Shown here in pieces: positions 8,649-17,403 of a DNA stretch of 64,000 nucleotides. The number at the start of each line of letters is the position of its first letter. Position 1 is the stretch's first letter. Origin of the DNA: CAZSDU01 sp963662525 (GTDB lineage: Bacteria; Bacteroidota; Bacteroidia; Bacteroidales; FEN-979); assembly GCA_963662525.1 (NCBI GenBank), contig OY759717.1:434001-498000 (forward strand), given 5' to 3'. The notes under the pieces are model-generated. The model ran no database searches, was not told the DNA's origin, and worked only from the letters and a program-made list of their open reading frames with translations. A program made the translations under genes and the position numbers.

Positions 8649-10418
8649 ATGTGGCAATTCAATCTTGCCTCTTATTTGTTATTAGCTTCAGGCCTGATGT
8701 CGGTAATTACGGGCATTTTTATTGCCTCAAAACCATCCTTTCCGGGCAAGATGCCTATGATGCTGATGATGCTTATGGGGGCAGAATGGGCTATTGCCGC
8801 CGGTCTTGAGGCTGCAGCGCCAGATATCACTTCAAAAATATTCTGGTCTCAGGTAGAATATATCGGCAGCATGACCGGGCCTGTATTTTACTGTTACTTC
8901 ATCTGGGGTTTCCTGCAAAAGAAGAGGGATGGAGCTGCCCGCTTCATGTGGATGATCTGGATCATTCCCATGCTTTCGATCTTCATTGCTGCCACCAATC
9001 AAATCCATTCACTTCTGTGGACAGGTTTTGAATGGGAAAACAGGGAATATAACAGCATTTCCTATGCACACGGTCCCTGGTTCTGGGTAGCTGTTTTGTA
9101 CGCATTCATCTTGGTGATATCCGGAAGTTCTCTGTTGATCAAGGCTATTGTTCAATTTCCAGCATACTTCCGGCAACAGGCAATGTACCTGATTACAGGC
9201 TCTGTACTACCAATTCTTACCACGATCATTTATGTAACAGGTTTAAGTCCGTTAGGGGGATTCGATATTTCTCCGATCGGTTTTTTATTTGCCGGCCTTT
9301 TATTTATTTTCGGTATTATCCGGAAACAAATGTTCGATCTTCTTCCCATTGCCCATCATGTCATTCTTGAAAACATGATGGCTGGCATGCTGGTCCTGGA
9401 TGAAAAGAAACGCATCCTCGACACCAACCCGGCTGCCCGTGACATGCTTCAGATGAAAGATAATAACCAGGGAAAAAATGCCCTGGATCATATTCCGGTA
9501 CTGACTAATTTTCTTGAAAAGTTGCCGGACTCCGGCATGAGAAGGACTGAAATCAGGATGGAGGACCCTGAGAGGTGGATAGAAGTCAGCTATACTCCTA
9601 TCCTGGAGGAAAACAAGCATATGGAAGGAAGCCTGATCATGCTTAGGGATATTACTTCCCGAAAAAGGTATGAAAACAAACTGACTGAATTAAACCTGCA
9701 ATTATCTGATTCTGAAAAGAAACTTAAAGAGCTCAACACCCAGAAGGATAAACTTTTTTCCGTCATTGCCCATGATTTGAAGAATCCGTTCAACGCTTTG
9801 CTGGGATTTTCCAGAATACTTCATGAGGAAAGCTCTGAAATGGATGCTGAAGAAATCTTTAAAATCAGCGGACATATTCATAAAGCGGCCCAGCAGGGAT
9901 ACGATATCCTGCTGAACTTACTGGAATGGTCGCGCTTCCAGACCAATCGCATTGAATTCATGCCTGAACCATCTTCCCTTGCTGAACTGCTCAACAGAAG
10001 TATTCAGCAAATTGACTATATGCTGCAAGCCAAAGAGATCAGGCTGGAACTGATTCCCTTTACGGATGCTAGCATCATGGTGGACCACCATATGATTGAT
10101 ACAGCTTTACGTAACCTGCTGTCGAATGCCATAAAATTTTCCCATCGCAATGGAAAAATATTCATTTCTGTTGAACCCCGGGATACTTTTTATTCCATCT
10201 CCATCCAGGATTTCGGGGTTGGCATGTCGGAAGATGAACTCCGGAAAATTTTTATCATGGATTACCTCTATACATCCAAAGGCACCGAAGGAGAGCAGGG
10301 TTCAGGACTTGGATTGGTACTTTGTAAAGATTTTATCGAAAAAAACGGAGGGCATATCCGGGTCGTCAGTTCTTCCGGTCACGGAAGCACATTTACATTC
10401 AGTATTCCAAAAGCCTAA
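8649..10418 (+). CDS. Membrane histidine kinase with N-terminal 7TM sensor and PAS domain
   Basis: A 589-aa sensor kinase. Residues 1 to about 220 form seven hydrophobic helices typical of the histidine kinase N-terminal 7TM region. A PAS domain (about 230-340) and a short coiled linker follow, then a HisKA domain with H375 in VIAHDLKNPF, then HATPase_c (RNLLSNAIKF, DFGVGM, GSGLGLVL). All catalytic boxes are intact. The C-terminal half resembles the partial kinase at the start of the window. No regulator gene is adjacent. It is followed 12 bases later by an MscS-type channel gene, which suggests co-transcription and perhaps a membrane or osmotic signal, but the signal itself is not visible in the sequence. 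Confidence 0.9.
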   Translation: MWQFNLASYLLLASGLMSVITGIFIASKPSFPGKMPMMLMMLMGAEWAIAAGLEAAAPDITSKIFWSQVEYIGSMTGPVFYCYFIWGFLQKKRDGAARFMWMIWIIPMLSIFIAATNQIHSLLWTGFEWENREYNSISYAHGPWFWVAVLYAFILVISGSSLLIKAIVQFPAYFRQQAMYLITGSVLPILTTIIYVTGLSPLGGFDISPIGFLFAGLLFIFGIIRKQMFDLLPIAHHVILENMMAGMLVLDEKKRILDTNPAARDMLQMKDNNQGKNALDHIPVLTNFLEKLPDSGMRRTEIRMEDPERWIEVSYTPILEENKHMEGSLIMLRDITSRKRYENKLTELNLQLSDSEKKLKELNTQKDKLFSVIAHDLKNPFNALLGFSRILHEESSEMDAEEIFKISGHIHKAAQQGYDILLNLLEWSRFQTNRIEFMPEPSSLAELLNRSIQQIDYMLQAKEIRLELIPFTDASIMVDHHMIDTALRNLLSNAIKFSHRNGKIFISVEPRDTFYSISIQDFGVGMSEDELRKIFIMDYLYTSKGTEGEQGSGLGLVLCKDFIEKNGGHIRVVSSSGHGSTFTFSIPKA

Positions 10419-10430
10419 TGGGAATAAATC

Positions 10431-12062
10431 ATGTTCAAGTCATACCATCACTTCAACATTCTCCTGATTTTTATCTTTATTGTTTCTTTCAGGAGTACAG
10501 CTCTGGCAGCAACAGGCAGAGATTCTATCCAAGCCGGGGCTGATTCAGCGAAAAATACGCGGACAGGGATAGCCGTAAAACTGTTGGGAAAGAAAATTTT
10601 TTCCTTTTACAATTCATTTGGTCCCTTCTCCGCATCCGACAGGGCCAGTTCCCTGGAGCAAAAACTTCTCACCTTCGCTGAGGATCCTCTATTCGATTTT
10701 GATTCATTAAGAATTAGTACTATCAACAACCAGGTCAATATCGTTTACAGTAGTGAGGTGGTAACGACAATCTCCATCCTGGATTCCATTTCCGAACAAA
10801 AATCAAGAGTGGATATCGCCAGGTTCAGATTAGAAAAAATAAGGGAAGCCCTGCAAGAGGTTAAAAAATACCATGAAAACGGATCTATTATAAAAAGTTT
10901 AATATTTTCTGTCATCATCCTCATCCTTTTCATTTCTATCCTTCTATTGCTGAACAAACTGTTCAATTTTGCCCGCAAAAAAATCGACAGCTGGAAAGAC
11001 TCACCACATCAGATCTTCAATTTCAATAACTACGAGTTTATCAATAAAGACCGACAAATCAAAATTTTACACTTTATCCTCAAGGTGTTCCGATTATTAT
11101 TCAACATACTGCTGGTTGTGATTGCCCTGGTATTCATGTTTTACCTTCTGCCCTGGACAAAATTCTATACCCTGCAGATCATTGATTTTATTATCCAGCC
11201 TGTCCGGAATTTTCTCCATGCTTTATGGGCGTACCTGCCTAATTTTCTAAGCGTTTGTGTGATTCTTTTCATTACCATCAGCATCAACCGTTTATTCCGC
11301 TATTTAAAACATGAAGTTGAACGTGAGGCATTGAATATACCCGGGTTTTATCCTGAATGGGCACTCCCTACCTATAACATCATCCGCGTCATCGTCTGGA
11401 TATTCACGATTATTGTGATCTGGCCTTACCTTCCGGGTTCGGATTCAAAAATCTTCCAGGGGATCTCGGTATTTGTCGGTGTGCTTTTTTCACTTACTTC
11501 AGCCAGTGTTCTATCGAACCTGATGGCTGGATTCACCCTGACTTTCACCCGCGCCTATAAAATCGGCGACCGGGTGAAAATTGGAGAAATAACCGGAGAA
11601 GTAGTTGAGAAAAGCATGATGGTTACGAAAGTGAAAACCATAAAAAACGAAGAAGTGACCATTCCAAACAGTAAAATTATTGGAAGTGAAGTAATGAATT
11701 ACAGCAGTCATACCAGTGGCATCGGGCTGATCCTGCATACCACGGTGACCATTGGATATGATGCTCCCTGGCGGACTATCCATCAGTTACTGATCAATGC
11801 GGCCTTGTCCACTGAAGGTTTGCTGGCCGACCCATTACCTTTTGTGCTGCAAACAAGCCTGGATGATTTTTATATTTCTTACCAGATCAATGCCTATACC
11901 AAAGAGCCCGCAAGAATTGCGGAAATCTATTCCAGGCTGCACCAGAACATTCAGGATAGGTTTAATGAGGCAGGAATGGAAATCATGTCGCCGCATTATA
12001 AAGCCATGCGTGACGGAAATACTATCGCTATTCCGGAAGAATACAGAAAAAAAGAGGGATAA
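10431..12062 (+). CDS. Mechanosensitive ion channel of the MscS family
   Basis: A 543-aa protein with an N-terminal signal-like helix (about residues 5-25), a soluble region of about 130 residues probably in the periplasm, and about five membrane helices between 155 and 360. The MscS core follows: the pore helix region around SVLSNLMAGF, then the beta domain with YKIGDRVKIGEITGEV and IPNSKIIGSEVMNY, and an alpha/beta C-terminal domain. It is longer than E. coli MscS (286 aa) because of the N-terminal extension and extra helices, as in the larger MscS-like channels. It should open on membrane tension during hypo-osmotic shock. It lies 12 bases after the 7TM kinase and ends five bases from the convergent LytTR regulator. 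Confidence 0.92.
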   Translation: MFKSYHHFNILLIFIFIVSFRSTALAATGRDSIQAGADSAKNTRTGIAVKLLGKKIFSFYNSFGPFSASDRASSLEQKLLTFAEDPLFDFDSLRISTINNQVNIVYSSEVVTTISILDSISEQKSRVDIARFRLEKIREALQEVKKYHENGSIIKSLIFSVIILILFISILLLLNKLFNFARKKIDSWKDSPHQIFNFNNYEFINKDRQIKILHFILKVFRLLFNILLVVIALVFMFYLLPWTKFYTLQIIDFIIQPVRNFLHALWAYLPNFLSVCVILFITISINRLFRYLKHEVEREALNIPGFYPEWALPTYNIIRVIVWIFTIIVIWPYLPGSDSKIFQGISVFVGVLFSLTSASVLSNLMAGFTLTFTRAYKIGDRVKIGEITGEVVEKSMMVTKVKTIKNEEVTIPNSKIIGSEVMNYSSHTSGIGLILHTTVTIGYDAPWRTIHQLLINAALSTEGLLADPLPFVLQTSLDDFYISYQINAYTKEPARIAEIYSRLHQNIQDRFNEAGMEIMSPHYKAMRDGNTIAIPEEYRKKEG

Positions 12063-12067
12063 GCGGA

Positions 12068-12817
12068 TTACATATTCAGCATCTGCTTTAAGAGCTTATA
12101 TCCTGTCGTGCTGGCCCTGAGTTTGGCTCCGTTTTTCATCAGTACTGCATAATTTTCTTTATCGTAATATTCAATGCGATCGATGAATTTTGCATTCACA
12201 ATAAATGAGCGGTGAATCCTGATAAACTGCCCCGGATCAAGGTGGGTTTCGAAATATTTCATCGTCTTCTCCTTCAGATGCCTGGCATCAGCAGTATGAA
12301 TCATCACATAATCCCCTTCTGCTTCGAGGTAAATGATGTCTTCAACCGGAACAACATTGACTTTATGGCGCGATTTCACTGCAATCCGCTGAAGCATCTC
12401 TGTGGCATCATCCAGCGTCTTCACCAGGTTCAGCATGGCTGATGCCTGTTTATTTCCGCCCTGCAACTGGTTGACGGCCTTACTGACAGCCTGCGAAAAA
12501 CGTTCTTTTGAATAAGGTTTCATGATATAATCTACCGCATTCATTTCAAACGCTTTAATGGCATACTGATCGTAGGCAGTACTGAAAATAATTACCGGTG
12601 GATTTTCCAATAAGTCAAGTAATTCCAATCCAGTCAGTTTTGGCATCTGTACATCGAGAAAGACCAGGTCGGGTTTTAACTCCTGAATTGCTTTAAGCCC
12701 TGAGAACCCGTCTGAAAATTCACCCCGTAATTCAAGTTCGGGATGTTCTTTCAAATAATGTCTGATGACATCTCTGGCAGGTTGTTCATCATCGATAATG
12801 AGCACTTTATAGGCCAT
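12068..12817 (-). CDS. LytTR-family response regulator
   Basis: A 249-aa regulator. The N-terminal receiver has an acidic pair (IIDDE), phosphoacceptor D55 in VFLDVQMP, a Ser/Thr in FSTAYD and a Lys in MKPYSK. The C-terminal LytTR DNA-binding domain spans about 145-249, with the family motif around FIRIHRSFIVN. It lies 11 bases downstream of a LytS-type kinase, its likely partner, and is the third gene of the unit LiaF-kinase-regulator. In Bacteroidota such pairs usually control envelope or secreted functions, but the target here is not visible. No frame damage was seen. Confidence 0.93.
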   Translation of the reverse strand: MAYKVLIIDDEQPARDVIRHYLKEHPELELRGEFSDGFSGLKAIQELKPDLVFLDVQMPKLTGLELLDLLENPPVIIFSTAYDQYAIKAFEMNAVDYIMKPYSKERFSQAVSKAVNQLQGGNKQASAMLNLVKTLDDATEMLQRIAVKSRHKVNVVPVEDIIYLEAEGDYVMIHTADARHLKEKTMKYFETHLDPGQFIRIHRSFIVNAKFIDRIEYYDKENYAVLMKNGAKLRASTTGYKLLKQMLNM

Positions 12818-12828
12818 AACTGAATGAT

Positions 12829-13893
12829 TTATGATTGATTACTATTATTTACCGGGATACTCAGTTTCACCTCAAACCGGTTATTCAGGATAGCAGTTCT
12901 AAGCAGATTACTATCATGATAAAGCAAACGTAGTCGTTCCCTGATATTTTTCAAACCCAGGCCTGAACCCTTTCTGCCATGAGCATTAGGGTCAAAGTCA
13001 TTGACAATACGGATTTCCAGGAAACCTGCTTGATACTCGCAATCCATCTCAATTTCCACTTTTTCAGTACTTTCATAAACGCCATGTTTGATTGCATTCT
13101 CGAACAAAGGCTGAAGCAGCATCACAGGAATTTCATGATCCTTGCATGTTCCTTCGAGTTTAAAAGCAAATACCAGTTTATCACCGAACCGGACTTTCTC
13201 TATTTCAAGGTAACGCTGGATGTTGGCCATCTCTTTTTCCAGGGTCGTAAAACTCGTATTGTTTGTGGAAACAGAATAACGGAGAAAATCGGAAAGCATA
13301 ATAACCATTTCACGAGCCTTTTCAGGATTGGTAATGGTCAATGAGCTGACCGAATTGAGGCTGTTAAAAAGGAAATGTGGATTGATCTGTGATTTCAGCA
13401 TATTCAATTCGGTTTCCTTCAATACCTCACGGAGACGGCTCTCTACTTTGATCCTTTCCTGCAGGTTGATATAATACACGTAGAGATAATAGATCAAAGC
13501 CAGAACCACATAAAAAATTGAACCGCTAATGATCTTATTGGGTATTGAAATAATGAGAAGATCCTTGTACACTTTGCTTTCACTGAATAAATTGCTTAAA
13601 ATCGCATAGCCCAGACCGGTCCATATTACCAGTGAAAGTGCAAGGAAGGCAAGATGATTCAACACCACATTCCACAGGTTCCTTTTATCAGGGCTGGTAT
13701 ATCGTACAATATACCACATAGCAATCCCGATGATGCTGAAGAGAAAATTATAAACGAAACTGTCAGCGAGTGAAATGTTGAGCGGAAAACGATAGAAGAA
13801 AAAGAAAATGGAAAAGTGGATCCCCCCGATGAGGACCCACAATCCGAAATAAATGGAAATTGAACGAAGATTTTTAAAAACCGGATGGTCCAT
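12829..13893 (-). CDS. LytS-type membrane sensor histidine kinase (His_kinase family)
   Basis: A 354-aa kinase with about four membrane helices in residues 12-145, a short coiled linker, and a His_kinase domain (PF06580 type) in which H173 lies in the signature SQINPHFLFNSLN. HATPase_c follows, with ENAIKHG and GSGLGLKNIRERL. It lacks a PAS or other cytoplasmic sensor, so the signal probably acts through the membrane helices or through the LiaF-like protein encoded just upstream. Its natural partner is the LytTR regulator 11 bases downstream. Gene length and motifs are normal for the family. Confidence 0.93.
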   Translation of the reverse strand: MDHPVFKNLRSISIYFGLWVLIGGIHFSIFFFFYRFPLNISLADSFVYNFLFSIIGIAMWYIVRYTSPDKRNLWNVVLNHLAFLALSLVIWTGLGYAILSNLFSESKVYKDLLIISIPNKIISGSIFYVVLALIYYLYVYYINLQERIKVESRLREVLKETELNMLKSQINPHFLFNSLNSVSSLTITNPEKAREMVIMLSDFLRYSVSTNNTSFTTLEKEMANIQRYLEIEKVRFGDKLVFAFKLEGTCKDHEIPVMLLQPLFENAIKHGVYESTEKVEIEMDCEYQAGFLEIRIVNDFDPNAHGRKGSGLGLKNIRERLRLLYHDSNLLRTAILNNRFEVKLSIPVNNSNQS

Positions 13894-13910
13894 TCGTACG
13901 CCTGGTTTAC

Positions 13911-14639
13911 CTAATAACTTTTTAATTCCCCTCCACCAAAAATTGTGCTGCCTTTAATAATCAGCTTGCGGGATGGATCCAGATTTTCCTTGATATTCAC
14001 TCGTTTATCGCTGAACCCGCCAAAAACCGAAGTAATCTTTAATTGTACTTTCCAGTCGGATGGAACGATCATATTGACTCCACCGAAAATAGTATTCACT
14101 TCCAGCTCATTCACACCTTCGGCTAAAGAAGCCTGGGTCAGGTCGATCTCAGCGCCGCCGAAAACACAATTAACATATCCTCCATGAAAAGTCTGATGTA
14201 TGATCCTGTGCTTGGAATGACTGAAGATATTATCCTCACGGATATAACCTTCTTCGATCGGTTTCTCGGAAGAAACCATATGGCGCCAGGGACGGCGGGA
14301 GGAGCGTTTGGTAAGTAATAAAACACCAATGGCAATCAACACCAGCGGCCAGAACACATGGGTCATGTTAAAAGTAACCAGGAAAATTCTCGGTAACAGA
14401 AAGAACCCACCAATGATCAGCAGGATATATCCCGGCATACGGCTTTCACTGCCGAACAAACTGATGATACCGATGCAGATCAGGAGCATCGGCCAGGAGA
14501 AAAAGACATGTTCCAGGGGGAATGGTAAAAAACCAGAATTAGAGAGGAGCAGTAAAAAGCCTGCGAAAATAACGATGACAGCCAGCACATATTTACGCAT
14601 CTGTCTGCTGTTTGAATATTTGTTGTTATCTGGATCCAT
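13911..14639 (-). CDS. LiaF-like membrane protein (LiaI/LiaF transmembrane region plus adhesin-like domain)
   Basis: A 242-aa protein with four closely spaced membrane helices in residues 13-110 (LiaI/LiaF-like region), then a soluble beta-rich C-terminal domain containing repeated FGG motifs (VFGGAEID, IFGGVNM, VFGGFSD, IFGGGE). In Firmicutes, LiaF inhibits the LiaS kinase and releases it during cell-wall stress. Here the gene is first in a three-gene unit with a LytS-type kinase and a LytTR regulator, 17 bases upstream of the kinase, so a similar sensing role is a reasonable inference. A promoter-like box is at 14677-14684. The kinase family differs from that of LiaS, so the mechanism may differ too. 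Confidence 0.82.
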   Translation of the reverse strand: MDPDNNKYSNSRQMRKYVLAVIVIFAGFLLLLSNSGFLPFPLEHVFFSWPMLLICIGIISLFGSESRMPGYILLIIGGFFLLPRIFLVTFNMTHVFWPLVLIAIGVLLLTKRSSRRPWRHMVSSEKPIEEGYIREDNIFSHSKHRIIHQTFHGGYVNCVFGGAEIDLTQASLAEGVNELEVNTIFGGVNMIVPSDWKVQLKITSVFGGFSDKRVNIKENLDPSRKLIIKGSTIFGGGELKSY

Positions 14640-14676
14640 GGTATAGGGATTAAAAATACGAAATTTTATAATGCAG

Positions 14677-14684
14677 CAAAAATA
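14677..14684 (-). promoter_or_regulatory. Promoter -7-like box for the LiaF-LytS-LytTR unit
   Basis: On the minus strand this reads TATTTTTG, matching TAnnTTTG, with about 37 bases to the start codon at 14639. No -33 TTTG is visible at standard spacing. Confidence 0.45.
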
Positions 14685-14739
14685 GTTCAGATATGATATC
14701 CTGTATATGATTTATCGACAGAGTACGGAAAATTCCCGT

Positions 14740-15975
14740 TTAAAATATCTCCTGTGCCTGCAGGTAGAACCCATAGGATTTCTGTCCAAGAGCAAAATCA
14801 ATCAGGATATTTGTCCTGTCATGCTTGCCTACCATGATCCTTATTCCAAAACCAACGCCCGGTCTGACGTATGTAAATAAGGGAACACGATGATCACGAT
14901 CGGAGGCGGTAGTAATATTGGCAAACAAGACGCCTCCGACAATTCCTGAGCATGGCGATATCGGGAAGCGGTACTCCGCTTCTGCATAAACATAATCCTG
15001 TCCCCTCCACCGGCCTTGTTTATATCCTCTGCCTGAAGAATTCATCTGGTCGAATCCGGAAGCCATCAGATCAAGGTAAGGAAGCTGACCACTCACCTGG
15101 AAACTGCCGTATGCCCAGAATGCGATCAGGTGCCGGGGATTTTTTTTCGAAAGCCCGACGTAGGTGCGAAATTCCGTCCATAGTTGTGACCCGTCATGGT
15201 CACTGCCCAAACACCGGAAATTATACCGGTAATTAATATTGACATAATACCCTTGGTAAGGATTAATAATGTTGTCGCGGCTGTCGAATACGAAATTGGC
15301 GCTAAGACCTGAAGCCAGGTTATGAGCGAGATTGAATCCATGCGTCTGACAGTATTGGGAATAAGGTGTTGACAGATTATTCACACTGTCAGTTTCCGAA
15401 CCAATATCCCTGGTATTGTAATAGTAATCGAGGTGGTATCCGATACCCAGATAAAAATTTCCGGTAATTTTCCGGGAGATGACATTATGAAATTTGATCC
15501 AGTTAAAAATCATCGGATAGGCCTCCCCAGTTGCTCCGGTTCCAAGCCCCCAGGTATCCATACGAAAAAGGTACAGTCGCCAGTCAGTCTGCACATACCA
15601 TTTATTCAGGTCTGTATAAACATTGTTCTTGATCTGGGCTATAAACTGACGCTCTGTCGTATATACCGCCTGTATCATGCCTGCCGAAAGCCGGGTGGCT
15701 GGTTTTTTTCCCCAATTCCAGGAAATGCTGGCTCCGGCACCAAACTGCCATCCTGTAGTTGGGGCATAACTGATTGTCGGAATAGCCAGTATCCTGAGTT
15801 TACGGTCATATACCGGCTTAGGTAAATTTTTACTGGGAAAAACCACATCGAAAATGTCCTGCTGAAAGCAATCCACTGGTTTGCCAACACTATCGGTGTT
15901 TTGCTGCGAATAAGCGGAAATGCAATGGATTAATGTCAGATTAATCAGAAATATCAGGGATACGAATGCCTTCAT
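14740..15975 (-). CDS. Outer-membrane beta-barrel, BamA/Omp85 surface-antigen type without POTRA domains
   Basis: The product, read from ATG 15975, is 411 aa with a signal peptide (MKAFVSLIFLIN, cleavage near SAYSQQ). It is followed at once by a predicted 16-strand-type barrel with alternating aromatic residues. The C-terminal part carries GRGYKQGRWRGQDYVYAEAE, like the barrel lid-loop region of Omp85 proteins, and ends in F. No POTRA repeats fit in the short N-terminus, so it is not BamA itself. It resembles the stand-alone bacterial surface antigen barrels of Bacteroidota. A TTG at 15984 would add three residues, but ATG 15975 gives the better signal peptide. The transported substrate is unknown. 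Confidence 0.8.
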   Translation of the reverse strand: MKAFVSLIFLINLTLIHCISAYSQQNTDSVGKPVDCFQQDIFDVVFPSKNLPKPVYDRKLRILAIPTISYAPTTGWQFGAGASISWNWGKKPATRLSAGMIQAVYTTERQFIAQIKNNVYTDLNKWYVQTDWRLYLFRMDTWGLGTGATGEAYPMIFNWIKFHNVISRKITGNFYLGIGYHLDYYYNTRDIGSETDSVNNLSTPYSQYCQTHGFNLAHNLASGLSANFVFDSRDNIINPYQGYYVNINYRYNFRCLGSDHDGSQLWTEFRTYVGLSKKNPRHLIAFWAYGSFQVSGQLPYLDLMASGFDQMNSSGRGYKQGRWRGQDYVYAEAEYRFPISPCSGIVGGVLFANITTASDRDHRVPLFTYVRPGVGFGIRIMVGKHDRTNILIDFALGQKSYGFYLQAQEIF

Positions 15976-16010
15976 CGGCATCAAAAGTAAGAATTTAATT
16001 GCTTTTTCTG

Positions 16011-16018
16011 TAGCTTTG
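16011..16018 (+). promoter_or_regulatory. Promoter -7-like box for dapF
   Basis: TAGCTTTG matches TAnnTTTG, 17 bases before the dapF ATG at 16036. The -33 region has no clear TTTG. Confidence 0.5.
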
Positions 16019-16035
16019 CAGCAAATGAAAAGAGT

Positions 16036-16833
16036 ATGATTATTTCATTTACGAAATATCATGGCACTGGCAATGACTTTATTATTATTGATCATCGGAG
16101 AAAGGACTGGGAACCGGAAACGGATGTGGTTGCAAAACTTTGTGACCGGCATTATGGGATCGGGGCCGATGGATTAATGCTGCTTTCCTCCAGTCCCGGT
16201 TATGATTTCTCGATGAAATACTACAATTCCGATGGAAGGGAAAGCACCATGTGTGGTAATGGCGGTCGCTGCATCACGGCGGAAGCAGCAAGACTTGGCT
16301 TGATCACTCACAGGGCAAGGTTCCATGCCATCGATGGGCCTCATGAAGCCATTATTCTGAACCATCAAGAACGGCTGAGCATGGTTCAATTAAAAATGAC
16401 CGACAGCAGAATAAATACCACCTTCGATGATGGTTTGTTCCTTGATACCGGCTCCCCACATTTCATTAAATTTGTTGAGAATATAGCTGATGTTGACGTA
16501 TTTGCTGAAGGAAGAATTCTGCGCTATGAAGAACGGTTTGCACCCGGTGGAACGAATGTCAACTTTGTTAAAATACATCCCGACCATTTGGAAGTAAGAT
16601 CCTATGAACGTGGCGTGGAAAACGAGACCCTTTCCTGTGGCACCGGAGCAACTGCTTCAGCCCTTGCAACCGCTGTCATGCAACCCGGTAATGCCGGCTT
16701 TTTCCGCGTAAAAACCCGGGGCGGAGAGTTGACAATCAGTTTTATTCAATCAGGAACTACTTTCCGGGATATCTGGCTTGAAGGTCCAGCCAAAATGGTT
16801 TTTTCCGGAGAAATAGTGATCAAGGATAAGTGA
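16036..16833 (+). CDS. dapF: Diaminopimelate epimerase
   Basis: A 265-aa enzyme that interconverts LL- and meso-diaminopimelate in lysine and peptidoglycan synthesis. Both catalytic cysteines are present: C73 in TMCGNGGRC and C201 in LSCGTGATAS. The substrate-binding segments FTKYHGTGNDF at the N-terminus and FAPGGTNVNF are also conserved. The length is typical for the family. The start follows a TAGCTTTG promoter-like box by 17 bases. The stop codon TGA lies inside a fourfold AGTGAAA repeat that continues to the next start codon, that of a GNAT gene. It probably heads an operon with the GNAT, mltG and DUF2279 genes. Confidence 0.97.
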   Translation: MIISFTKYHGTGNDFIIIDHRRKDWEPETDVVAKLCDRHYGIGADGLMLLSSSPGYDFSMKYYNSDGRESTMCGNGGRCITAEAARLGLITHRARFHAIDGPHEAIILNHQERLSMVQLKMTDSRINTTFDDGLFLDTGSPHFIKFVENIADVDVFAEGRILRYEERFAPGGTNVNFVKIHPDHLEVRSYERGVENETLSCGTGATASALATAVMQPGNAGFFRVKTRGGELTISFIQSGTTFRDIWLEGPAKMVFSGEIVIKDK

Positions 16834-16856
16834 AAAGTGAAAAGTGAAAAGTGAAA
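16829..16856 (+). repeat. Fourfold perfect heptamer repeat (AGTGAAA) at the dapF/GNAT junction
   Basis: Four exact copies of AGTGAAA fill the junction between two genes. The dapF stop codon lies in the first copy and the GNAT ATG starts one base after the last. Loss or gain of a copy would leave dapF unchanged but alter the spacing before the GNAT start by 7 bases. Confidence 0.95.
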
Positions 16857-16857
16857 A

Positions 16858-17403
16858 ATGGCCAGTAATTTTTTAGCAGGAAGGTATATTCGGCTTCGTG
16901 CCATGGAACCCTCGGATATTGAGATATTATATTCCTGGGAAAATGATACTTCCATCTGGAAAGTAAGCTATACCCTCGCTCCTTTTTCCCGTTTCCAGAT
17001 CGAAGAATTTGTAGCGAATTCCAAACAGGATATTTACGCGACCAGGCAGATGCGGCTAATGATTGACCTTGCCGGACCAACCGTCCAAAAAACAAGTATC
17101 GGCAGTATCGATTTGTTCGACTTTGATCCTTTTCATCTCCGGGCAGGAATCGGAATCCTGATCCGGGAAGATTACCGTCAACTCGGATATGCCACAGAAG
17201 CCCTGAATATTTTTCTTGCTTATGTTAAAACAACACTCCATTTGCATCAGGTATTTTGTAATATCCAGGCAAATAATGAGGGAAGCATCCGTTTATTTGA
17301 AAATGCCGGATTTATAAGATGCGGAATAAAAAAAGAATGGATTAAAGCCCAAAATGGCTTTTCAGATGAATGGATGTACCAGCTATTGTTAAAATATGAG
17401 TAG
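16858..17403 (+). CDS. GNAT-family N-acetyltransferase (RimJ/SpeG-like)
   Basis: A 181-aa single-domain acetyltransferase. It opens with the RimJ/SpeG-type phrase IRLRAMEPSDIEILYSWEND. It carries the acetyl-CoA-binding region around GIGILIREDYRQLGYATEAL, and ends with the usual IQANNEGSIRLFENAGF segment. The family transfers acetyl groups to protein N-termini, polyamines or small amines; the substrate here cannot be read from the sequence. The ATG follows a heptamer array directly, and no in-frame alternative start lies within it. The last eight bases overlap the start of mltG, so the two are translationally coupled. Confidence 0.88.
   Translation: MASNFLAGRYIRLRAMEPSDIEILYSWENDTSIWKVSYTLAPFSRFQIEEFVANSKQDIYATRQMRLMIDLAGPTVQKTSIGSIDLFDFDPFHLRAGIGILIREDYRQLGYATEALNIFLAYVKTTLHLHQVFCNIQANNEGSIRLFENAGFIRCGIKKEWIKAQNGFSDEWMYQLLLKYE

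Noticed and set aside
15976..15984. TTG start of the outer-membrane barrel
   Set aside because: ATG 15975 gives a standard signal peptide, and the longer start lies on a possible promoter box.
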